In this document: piece by piece, positions 55,049 to 64,000 of the stretch | Layout: each line of letters opens with the position of its first letter | Numbering within the stretch: position 1 is the first letter of the stretch | Notes under the pieces: model-generated | What the model was told of the DNA's origin: nothing | The model's input: the letters and a program-made list of their open reading frames with translations, nothing else | Databases searched by the model: none | Origin: Channallabes apus | Taxonomy: Eukaryota > Chordata > Actinopteri > Siluriformes > Clariidae | DNA: 64,000 bases | Assembly (NCBI GenBank): GCA_030522415.1 | Contig: CM060107.1 | Location: 51,076,307-51,140,306 of the forward strand | Direction: 5' to 3' | Position numbers and translations under genes: made by a program

Positions 55049-56588
55049 GTTATAAAATAAATCAAAAATAGAACTGTATAACAAAAAAATTGTTATATAA
55101 TATTGTAATATTATAATACTGTATATACTAAATAAACAAACATAAAACGTTATTGTCAATCAAATAAAAAAATAAAAAAATAAAAAGAAAAAGGTACTGT
55201 ACTTACAGTATGGACCAAAACTTCCTTTTAGTAGAATTTAAAAAGCGGTACAAAATCTGCACAAATTTGAATGGAATATGAGCTTAGACCATAACTTCAA
55301 CTTTTGCAAAATGTTTGTACAAACTGTATTTAAAATTGGTACAAATTTTGGATTGTAAGTTTGCGCAGTTGCAATTAGCCAACCTCGGTTACAGTGTTGG
55401 AATTTCATTAAGGTTAAGTCTATACATAATATAGATATAAATAAATAAATAGATTAAATATTGGAAATAAATCAGTGATGTTGGTACATTCTTTTTTTTT
55501 TGTTGTTTTTTTTATTTAGATAAATTATGCAGATTGCACGATTATGCTAAACATCAAAATCACACAATATCCGTCCCAAATCCAACCTCTAAACCCGCCC
55601 CATCACCAGAACCACCTCAATTATTGCAACTTTCAATTAGGTTTATTCGACTTTTCTTCTGCCGTGAATTCTCCTGCCCTCTCTTCCCATGTCCTCGGAT
55701 GTCCTTTAATCTTTTAAGCCTTTTAAGTTTATATTACATCGGACATTCTTACACCAATCTTAGTCTAGCACCTCATTTCCTTATGGATTACAATAATCAT
55801 AGCTAATTATCACGTTCATCCGCGCAGCACGGGAGGGGTTTAAAGACGGCATCAGGGACCGGAGCTACTCGTCTAGCGCGGTTTAATTACAAAGAAGAAA
55901 TGACGGAGGAAACAGAATTTTTCCCTGAGCTTAGGATCGAGGTACTGATCTGGAAATAAGCACCTCTTAAATTCACATCTCTGTTCAAATTCTACTGAGC
56001 GTCCCATCCTGGATGAGATGAACCACATCCGTTGTTGTTAAAACACTCAGTACTGACGATGTAGAGATGATAGAAAGACCGTGTTGAACCCGGTGTCCTG
56101 GAGGTTGTTATTCTTTTTGTGTTCGCTCTGCGTGTCAGCTGAACAGCTGCAGATGCGCATGTGTGTGTGTGTGCGCATGTCATGTCGAGATCAGCCCAGG
56201 GCGATCGTTACAAAGCTAAAAAGTGCAAGCTTCAATCAGAGAGCAGGACAATAACGCGGCGGGGGTCAATTTAGCAGGACTGGAGATAACACACACACAC
56301 ACACACACACATACTGTATACACACACAGAGACACGCATAAACAGAGCTACACTTTTTTGGAGAAACAAAAAAGCTCCGATGCAATAACACTCTTACTCA
56401 CACCTATAGTGTTGACAGGATTTCTTCTATATTTTCTTTTGTTGACTTCATGTTGAAATACATGAGACAAGAAAAAGAAAGCTTTCGGAAAAGTCCGTGC
56501 TGGAATATCGGCCTCACATCCAACTTACTAGCTATAGATTTTGAGTAAGGTTTCCCAAGATTTGAGAACTTAAATTAGGTAGTAGTAG
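55049..56588. other. Low-copy AT-rich sequence, no gene seen
   Basis: No gene is recognised. Heptamers are at 55117, 55195, 55204 and 56312, the last interrupting a CA repeat (56290-56330). Confidence 0.4.
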
Positions 56589-57095
56589 TTAGGGAAGTTT
56601 GGATCATTTTAGTGACTCGTTTTTTTTTTTTTTTTTTCAAATCAAAAATTAACAAGTCTTTTTTTTGAGTCATTTAGTTAATTTCGTTCTTTTGATCAGA
56701 AATAAAATACATTTTTCAATAAACAGCCCCCCAAGACGTCTACATACACAAATTTTAGCTATAGTTCCAGTAATGAAAAAATTTAACAACGCAGCTAAAG
56801 ACATATTATAATAACCAGAAGGAGTAGCTCACCTCACATATCTTCTAGTCCGAGTCGTTCGTTCTTTTGTCACATACGTCTATGGGGGTCACGTGACAAA
56901 AAAAGAACGACTCGAACAAGAAAACTCATGAGATGAACTACTCATTTCTATTTCCTGTACATAACCTACGGAGGATTTGCGATGCTTTGCACATGCGCGC
57001 CCAGTAGAAAACGAACAAATCACTGTCCGAGACTACTCGTTCTACTGAGTCATGTTAAAGCCTCATTCAAAAATAACAAATCGGACTCATCCCTA
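56589..57095 (-). mobile_element. hAT-like MITE, diverged second copy, inverted
   Basis: Internal words CTCACCTCACATATCTTCTAG, CGAGTCGTTCGTTCTTTTGT and GATGCTTTGCACATGCGC match 30645-31115 in opposite orientation. The ends are decayed and no clean 8-bp duplication is visible. It contains a long T run. Confidence 0.68.
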
Positions 57096-58395
57096 AAAGC
57101 TAGTTAGTTGCTTGAGTAGCTTGTGGACATGTAGCAATTCCTATTCTAGCTTGCGTGTGGGCGTGGCATATTTTATATTATTCCTATATAAACGATAGTA
57201 GCTACGTCCAACTTGAAATGTATTTATAATTTATTATTTACTTGCTCTGTAGTACATTCACATTACCTTTGTACTGTAGCTATTTTATAAATAGTGAAGC
57301 ACACTAACCTTTCTAGCTTGTTCTGTGCTTATCAGAATAAAAAAGTTCTTAATCTACAAGATATTCGAGAGTCCTACTGCTTTTACCCTAAACCTATTTT
57401 AGTATTTCCTGCGAACACCAGATCCATTAACTTGAGTAAACAGATACAGTATGATAATGGACGACTGTAATTCCATCTTTATTCCAGGCTCTAAAAATGG
57501 CAAGGCCACAAGGTCACGTGACCAATCCCTCAAGCTCGAGGTTAGAGCTTATAAACTCGATCTCCTTACTAGCATGAACGTTTTCCGTTTTATTACCCGT
57601 GACCCCGCGTCTCGTTTTTTTCCTCGCCCTTACATCGCCTCCGAGACGTGGGGCTCAGCGGCGCGCAGACCAGAGGGACGTCACAGATGAGCAGACGTAC
57701 TGAGACGCGCGGGGCAGATAATGCATCACCTCGACTAAGCAGGCATGTTTAATAGAAGTCGCTTCCTCAGAACGCTCCATTAATTCAAGCTCGGGTTACA
57801 GCGCATCCTGCTGCTGCTCCTCTCCGCGATCAATCAGGAGGAGGAACACGGACGAATGTGGGACACGTTACCGTAAAACGTCTCCGAGTAAATCAAACCT
57901 TTTTAAAGCCTTATCATGCCTCGTGCACATGTAGCATTTACCGCGCTACACCTGAGGAACAAGAACAGCCGCGTAAAAGTTCATTAAGTGTTATAGGGTA
58001 CGAGTGGAGCAGAAATCCACATTCGCATTCATCCTTAAATCGCAATAAAGTACCTAAAATTACACTTTCCCATCAAATCTAACATTATAATATCACTTTT
58101 TGTAGTAGCTAACTTTCTTTCCTTAACTGCCTTTATTCGTGTAGAAAAACATATATTGTAATAAACACTTAATAAACCATTAATAAGCATAAAATAGGTG
58201 ATTATCAAATCATTTATTAAATGCATCAATGCTATTTATTACATTTGAATGTTTTGTTATAATTATAATAAAATAATTTTAAAAGGCTATTAAAATATAA
58301 ATATGTTGAAAAGTTTTGGCACCTGGCATACTGCGTAATTATAACACCATATAAAACCATGTAGTGTGACATGGTAACACATATTGCTACGCATG
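57096..58395. other. Low-copy sequence, no gene seen
   Basis: No gene is recognised. 57440-57960 is richer in CpG and nearly repeat-free. Heptamers are at 57272 and 57445. Confidence 0.35.
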
Positions 58396-58399
58396 TTTG

Positions 58400-58643
58400 A
58401 GTGGCGTTCAAGTCAAACCAGGACATTCGATTCTGCAGAACACAATCCTGAGGGTTCCTTTATTTCTCTATATAATCCCCCTACTACCCTAATGTACTTA
58501 TCCCAGCGTTTTACTAGTGCTTGAATACCATCAAGGTAGAAAGTTTTCTCAGTACAGTACATGGCCTCCCAGGCACTCCCAAATGACCGAAATATGCGGA
58601 AATGGTTTAGAGCGAGGTTAGGACTGTACCGGAGATGTGGCAA
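58400..58643 (-). pseudogene. mariner-like transposase, C-terminal remnant
   Basis: A 76-codon minus-strand frame contains RYSPNLALNHFRIF, a decayed form of the mariner motif YSPDLAPxDF, in which both aspartates are replaced (Asn and His). It also has KTFYLDGIQALVKRWDKYI, the typical C-terminal end. Between them about 20-30 residues of the family are missing. The distal complement word GTCCTGGTTTGACTTGAACG also occurs near 22925 and 28076, marking two more 3' ends. The copy is inactive. Confidence 0.75.
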
Positions 58644-58660
58644 TAACTATCAGCCGAGTT

Positions 58661-59150
58661 ACAACGTGTGTACGGTTCCCACAGACAGACACGTCTTTGT
58701 CTCGAATGTTAAGGATCAGACATTACAATCAGTTATCACTGGAATGACTGCAGTGATCCAGGATCGACATTCAGGAACGTTCATAGGGTTTCTAAATACG
58801 CTTGCACTGTACAAGTCTTATAGCAGTTTTGACAAAAAAATTTCATCATACGTCCGGTTTGACTTTTTTATCAGTTTTAATTATCTCTGCGTATATTTGT
58901 TATGAGGAATTTGCATTTTAAATCACATGAAGAATAAAGTTATAACTGGCGTCAGGACATTTTTAACATGTGTGATGTCTGATGATAATAATAATATTAA
59001 TAATAATGATGATGTAAGAGATGTTATTAAAAGAGTTAGTCTGGACGCTGTATAATATGAGGTCAGGATTTTTTTCTCCTGTTGTAAATAAATAGCAGAA
59101 GGAAAACCGAAGCGCTCCAATAAAACAGAACATTAACCCGGACTCTCTTT
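58661..59150. other. Low-copy sequence, no gene seen
   Basis: 58640-58800 may belong to another dispersed repeat but I cannot assign it. An AAT-rich patch lies at 58985-59010. Confidence 0.35.
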
Positions 59151-59159
59151 ACAGATCGA

Positions 59160-60060
59160 TGGCAGTGTGTTGAAGCTCCGGAGCCGCCGCCGCCGCTGCC
59201 GCTTCAGTGCCAGGGGTCCTCTTCCTCATCGCTGTATTAGCACAGATCGTTCCCTCAGGAGAGAAAAGAAATTAAATTTTAACGGATTTCAAACTGTGGC
59301 TCTTTCACTGGCCGGCTCTCTTATATCTTTTACCTGCTTTTAGACACTTCGGGACACAAAACAGCCAGCGGGGCATGAAATCCTCCCCCCTCCCTCCCTC
59401 CCTCCCTCCGCTGCGCTCCTCTCGCCGGGGCCGCGAGCGAGATAATTCACGGAATAAGCGCCGCGAGCACCGGGAAATCAATACGCCTTCCATTTCCATT
59501 ATAACACACACGCTTTAAATCTTTGAGGCCACTGACAGGGGAGGAAGGCGTCCGATGGAGGCGGCTTCGGATTTAGCTAACCAGCGGGAATAAAAGTGAA
59601 AACTTCGGCTTTAATAAAAGGACATTTTCTTTGCGAGCGGTGCAGAGGAAAGGTTCTCTCCTGGTGGCTTCAGAGGCACCGTCGCTGTCTTACACTGTGA
59701 AGCCGATCCCAATTAGTGTGTGTGAACAAGACACCGCAGGTTTTCCCTCATTAACCTTTATCTGTAGACATGTGATTAGCAGGCTAAAGCACGGCCTCGT
59801 TACAAATGAACGAGACCCAAAAAGTTCTGGAGCGTGACATTGACGATGGGTATTTTCTTTATCTCTGCCTTTCTCCCTCGCTTTCTCACCCCATTATCCT
59901 CTCCATGCAATCATGCGGATATGATTTTCCGTACGTTCATTTATGTCATTTTCCGTTCAGCCAATCGTGTAACGGGAGCGCGGTGCATTTACATCATGCA
60001 AATACCAGGCTTCATAATGAAGGCGAAGGAGGAACATGATCTCAGAAACACTGTTGTTGA
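59160..60060. other. GC- and CpG-richer block, candidate regulatory DNA
   Basis: Contains a CCG repeat near 59181-59196, a CCTCCCTCC run at 59388-59410 and CpG-rich GGGGCCGCGAGCGAG. The block is repeat-poor compared with its flanks. No exon with a convincing frame or splice pattern is recognisable. It could be a CpG-island-like or conserved non-coding element. Confidence 0.3.
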
Positions 60061-61590
60061 TGAGAGAGGTCAGAGGAGAACAATCAGACTGGTTCGAGCT
60101 GTCGGGAGAGCTACAGTAAATCAAATGTGAGGTTGTATCAGAACGTTGTGTGTATTGGTACGACACTGAGACGAAGCAACAGTCTTCAAAGTGGATGAGC
60201 CCAGTCTCTCCATGGCTGAAAAAGGCGTGGCAGGTCCGCAGCTTGACAATGTGCATGTTTCTGTCTCACGCTCCTCCAACACGATTGTATGGGTTCCTAA
60301 TAAACTGGCCAGTTTGTGTACATTTATAATAAACCATGAAAAACCCTACAATAACAGTATACAGTCATGTTATCAGCTACAATAGATGCACTTAAAAACA
60401 AAAGAAAGAAAGCATGACATGTCCCCTTAATAACGATTAGAAATGATGTTAAGACGGAGAGCAGTTTTCCCGACTTATAAAAATATACAAAATGTACACT
60501 TAGTACTTTCAGTACAGTACTTTTAGTACCTTCTTTTGTCTTTTGTCATTTACTTTGTAGGGATTTGAACAGACAGTGTTTTTTATGAATCACAAAGAAT
60601 ACACTCTACTTTTGTAATAAACATGTAATAACATGTTAATAAATGTATAATAAAGCATACATAACCTGTTAATTAAGTAACAAATGTCTTGATTTATCTG
60701 AAATGTTAAAAGGTTCAATCCAGGTTGTTTTTTTACAAAATATAAGGAGTATTTAATCATATAAAAAACACTCCATGATAGCAGATATCGTTAATTATTC
60801 TCAAATCAAATTCATTTAATTAAATCCGAGTAAAAAATAATACAGAAATCATATTGTAATAACATCTTACTATAAATATTTATATATATACAATCTTAAA
60901 TGTAATTGTGCAACAAATGATGTGTGTCAGTGTCTGTTGTTTCCTGAACCTTTATATAATGAACTGAAGGAATAAAGAGAGAGAGAGAGAGAGAGAGAGG
61001 GAGACAGTAAGTGTGTATCGAGAGAAGATTTTCCGTTTATCGAGCCACGGCTCCCTTCCATCATGATCAGCGACGTGGTAAAGACAGCTCGGCAATACCG
61101 AAAAAAAAAAAGAAAGAAAAAGAAAAAAAGCTTGCTGTGGTTCAGAGAAATCTCAAATTGAGTTTTGTGAAACCACCTCAATCGATAGCAACATCTGAGC
61201 TACAGGCGAGAGCCACTTGTTCTAGCGGATCACGTTTAACCCTTTAAACTCTCCACATTCAGATGCTGATTTACATCACCTCATCGCTCCTCACGTCTAA
61301 ACCGAACAAGGAGGAATAACAGCTACTGTATCCATACTGGTGTTGATCCAGACATTTATATTTAATAATAGCATTACATCACAGTTTAAAAAGAAGACAG
61401 TTTGTTAGCGATCGATAAAACACCCAGAGGGATGATGTCATAGGAAACTTACACTATTGTTATTTTTTTAACTCGTAAATTAGATTTTTTTCTTTTTAAC
61501 AGCATGTAGGGCACATATGAGTTAACGTTATAAATAAGTATTAAACAAAATAGCATGATGGGAAAAATTCTTAGTATAGGCATGAAGCAA
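60061..61590. other. Low-copy AT-rich sequence, no gene seen
   Basis: No gene is recognised. (GA)n is at 60977-60999. Heptamers are at 60112, 60513 and 61324. Confidence 0.4.
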
Positions 61591-61591
61591 T

Positions 61592-61626
61592 ATCTAATCT
61601 AATCTAATCTAATCTAATCTAATCTA
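61592..61626. repeat. (TAATC)n pentanucleotide repeat
   Basis: Seven tandem TCTAA/TAATC units. Confidence 0.95.
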
Positions 61627-61670
61627 ACACAGGTATTGTTGCCAATGTATTTACCCAAAGTGTTTTATTC

Positions 61671-61671
61671 G

Positions 61672-61708
<37 letters not shown>
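61671..61708. repeat. (TA)n microsatellite
   Basis: Pure TA run of about 19 units. Confidence 0.95.
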
Positions 61709-61712
<4 letters not shown>

Positions 61713-62680
61713 CAGGTCTTTAAGTGGAGTGTGTACAGTACAAGTCCTGTGTTTGCTCTCTCTCCCCCTCAAAACTGGGTTATTTGTTCAGGCTTCACTA
61801 CTCTGGGTGATTTTTCTGTGTGAGAATGTGTGTGTGTGTGTGTGTGTGTGTATTCACACCAGGATCTTGACTCATTAGCCACAGATGACACACCAGGAGG
61901 AAGAGCAACACACGTCACGATGACAACCTCACAGATCACGGCCCTGCACGGCGGGAAGGACGGGCAGCCGGCTGGACACGGTGACAGGTGGGACAGGCAT
62001 GACGGAGACGCTCTGCCCAGCCAGACTGTTTACAGTTTTTATTATAGTGTTAGTAGCCAAAACGAATCAGGAGGCAACGCGACGTGGCAGAGGAGAGGAA
62101 ATTTAGGTGTTGTGAACTGTTGGGTCTTTGATGTTAAATATCCAACGTTCGATGGAATTGTGTAAAACTTGTTTAAATCTTGAATATTTCACCTGAGACT
62201 CATGGAATCACATGAAGCAAATGTACAAGATGTAGATGGACAGGATGTACAGGATGGTCTTTGAAGAGCTGGACTCAAAGGACATGGTGTCCACTCAACC
62301 ACCCAATACAAAAAGAACAAAGAAGGGAAGTGAGGTCTATTTATAGACCATGACCAAAAGACTTAAGGTTAATGTAGTGCATCATACTGTATATTGTAAT
62401 GTAGTTTCCCGAGGATTATAGGAGGATGTAGTACGGAATCAGATGATAAGAGGTAACGCTCTTGAAATCTGGATTCTGATTGGTCGGGTGGTTTGGATTA
62501 GCTGCAAACCGCAGGTTCCTATTAACCTGTACGTTACATTTACATAGTGGGCGTGTCATACTGCATATATATAAAGTATGTATATCTTAATCTAATATAA
62601 CTATGACTTATTGCACTAATGTCTTCTAAACGTCCTTGTGTCATCATTAAACCTCCACTTCTGCCTTCATGGTCCCTCGT
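61709..62680. other. Low-copy sequence, no gene seen
   Basis: (GT)n is at 61829-61852. 61860-62160 is GC-richer with a 111-codon frame lacking family features. Heptamers are at 61734 and 62385. Confidence 0.4.
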
Positions 62681-62684
62681 TCCG

Positions 62685-62768
62685 ACTCGATTGGGCGGAC
62701 ATCTTTCTCAGCATTTTTTGATTGATGGACATCTGCCTAGGTTCGTTTTGATTGGACAGCCATCTGTT

Positions 62769-62806
<38 letters not shown>

Positions 62807-63060
62807 TTCCTGGACAGGTGATTGTTTTTTTTTTTTTTTCTGAACCAGACAGCCATCTGTCAAGGACGTTCTTGATCAGATAGACATCTGTTTGATTTGC
62901 TGTTGAGCACACAGGTGTGTGTGTGTGTGTGTGTGTGTGCAAGAGAGAGAGAGAGAAAGAGAGAGAGAGTCAGAGGTGTCTCTCAATGGGATGACAATCA
63001 CCTCAGCATGTTCTTGATTGGACAGACATCTGTTTGTGCTGCTCTGATTGGTTTAGGGTG
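62685..63060. repeat. Degenerate tandem repeat split by GT runs
   Basis: TTCTTGATTGGACAGACATC-like phrases followed by TGTTTG recur about seven times at 40-60 bp spacing. The series is interrupted by (GT)n runs at 62770-62802 and 62914-62940, a T run and a GA run. Confidence 0.7.
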
Positions 63061-63563
63061 ACGCACGCCGCCAGGACGAGTTCCCGAACACCTGGAGTTT
63101 CTTGTTTATTGTTTTTGTGTCACAGTCTAAACAACGTGAGTGTCAGACAAAACAAAACAGAATAAAAAAGGAGGGAAAGTATTAAACAAATGTTGGACTG
63201 AACGCCTGAAAGTCTTCGACTTGAAACTATTAATGAAAACATGTAAATCGTCTCGTGGACTTTAAACGGCGCTTCTTTTAACATTACGCGCTTTTATCCT
63301 TTTTACGAGCGCCTTAACCACCCGCTGAGCTCTCAGTCTCAGAGTTTGTCTTGCAAAAGTTTTGCCTTCCATTTTGTTTCATCCTACATGGCGGCTTTAT
63401 GCTGGTCAGGGTCACATTGTTCATAGAAAATGATAGAGAAGAAATATTCTGAAGGGAATAAAAAGCAGCTGTGCACAAAATGCTGGAGTGAAATGCAGAG
63501 AGATACCCTTAATACATCGTTTTAGCATCATATTAACTCACTCATTCACTATAGGCCCTCATC
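63061..63563. other. Low-copy sequence, no gene seen
   Basis: No gene or repeat boundary is recognised. Confidence 0.4.
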
Positions 63564-63571
63564 CTGTACAG

Positions 63572-63957
63572 CAGTGTTTCTCAATTATTTTCTGTCATGC
63601 CCCCCCTAGGAAGAAGAAAACATCTCGCGCCCCCCGCGCGACTATAAATAGTATAATGTGTCTATAAAATTGTTATAACTACACCTCTGCATAACACTGT
63701 ATCCTTATTAGCATATAAGAGAATAAAAAAAGAAAGAAATATGGACCCTACACCACCGAGCGAATGCTCCCTGCGCACACTCTGCGAATGAGAGCGCCAC
63801 TGCCCCCTAATGTAGTGGAGTGGTATTGCACTTTATTCTAGAACAGTAAAAAAAATCAAAATAGAAAAAAAGCATGTTCCCCGAGGTCGAACGCGCCCCC
63901 CTTTATGGAGCCTCACGCCCCCCCTGCGGGGCGCGCCCCACTATTTGCGAAACACTG
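63572..63957. mobile_element. hAT-like MITE with CAGTG ends
   Basis: A 386-bp element with left end CAGTGTTTCTCAA and right end TTGCGAAACACTG, inverted repeats with one mismatch in 13. It is flanked by CTGTACAG (63564-63571) and CTGTAAAG (63958-63965), an 8-bp duplication with one mismatch. C-rich and G-rich subterminal blocks (CCCCCCC, GGGGCGCGCCCC) lie inside the ends. No transposase frame is present. Confidence 0.82.
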
Positions 63958-64000
63958 CTGTAAAGGGATCAGGCCTTCTGAGGGCAGGACACACCCGGGG

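Noticed and set aside
58553..58559. TACAGTA in the mariner remnant as a frame-breaking scar
   Set aside because: The frame stays open through it because neighbouring residues are also deleted, so the register argument cannot be applied here.

Overview
The window reads as vertebrate, most likely teleost fish, nuclear DNA. It is AT-rich and full of CA/GT, ATT and ATCC/GATG microsatellites. It carries fish-type transposable elements: an RTE-like LINE, an L2/Rex1-like LINE, several tRNA-headed SINE families, Tc1/mariner and hAT remnants, and a young LTR retrotransposon. I recognise no host protein-coding gene, rRNA gene or functional tRNA gene. Nearly all open frames over 60 codons lie in simple repeats or minisatellites or are chance. 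The exceptions are decayed transposon coding remnants and one long intact frame inside the LTR element.

Layout. 1-4.7 kb: low-copy sequence with a short RTE copy (17-bp target duplication) and an old SINE. 4.7-5.9 kb: ATCC-type minisatellite. 5.9-11.8 kb: low-copy DNA with a Tc1-like relic carrying a nested SINE, plus a second SINE. 11.8-15.4 kb: ATCC minisatellite, GATG repeat, Tc1-like transposase relic and a CpG-rich 23-bp minisatellite. 15.4-16.7 kb: low-repeat sequence. 16.7-18.7 kb: old tandem array of roughly 140-bp units, split by a SINE and another insert. 19.5-22 kb: Tc1-like end, L2/Rex1-like LINE, 30-bp repeat. 23.9-25.6 kb: 31-bp minisatellite. 30-31.1 kb: SINE and hAT-like MITE. 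32.4-33.7 kb: G-rich GTGAG array. 34.7-35.5 kb: RTE LINE. 39.6-42.1 kb: 21-bp minisatellite. 45.4-47.8 kb: LTR element with identical-looking 361-bp LTRs, inserted in a SINE. 48.3-55 kb: Tc1-like transposase relic and several SINEs. 56.6-58.7 kb: inverted second copy of the hAT-like MITE and a mariner relic. 63.6-64 kb: another hAT-like MITE.

The main unusual signal is genome-texture scale. The heptamer TACTGTA and its complement TACAGTA occur about 68 times by hand count, against about 12 expected for 60 percent AT. In at least three coding relics of transposons, removing exactly five bases (CTGTA) at a TA returns the flanking segments to one reading register. A local repeat supplies a paralogous empty site, and one SINE has a target duplication with the five bases in only one copy. 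This is the known footprint shape left when Tc1-type elements with CAG ends (as in Sleeping Beauty) excise from a TA site. Tc1-like terminal repeats ending in CAG, or a one-base variant, survive in the window. The interpretation is that heavy past cut-and-paste activity left dense five-base scars.

The second notable item is the LTR element. It has a 5-bp target duplication, a polypurine tract, and a single 556-codon frame built partly from in-frame tandem repeats, with no reverse transcriptase, so it looks non-autonomous.
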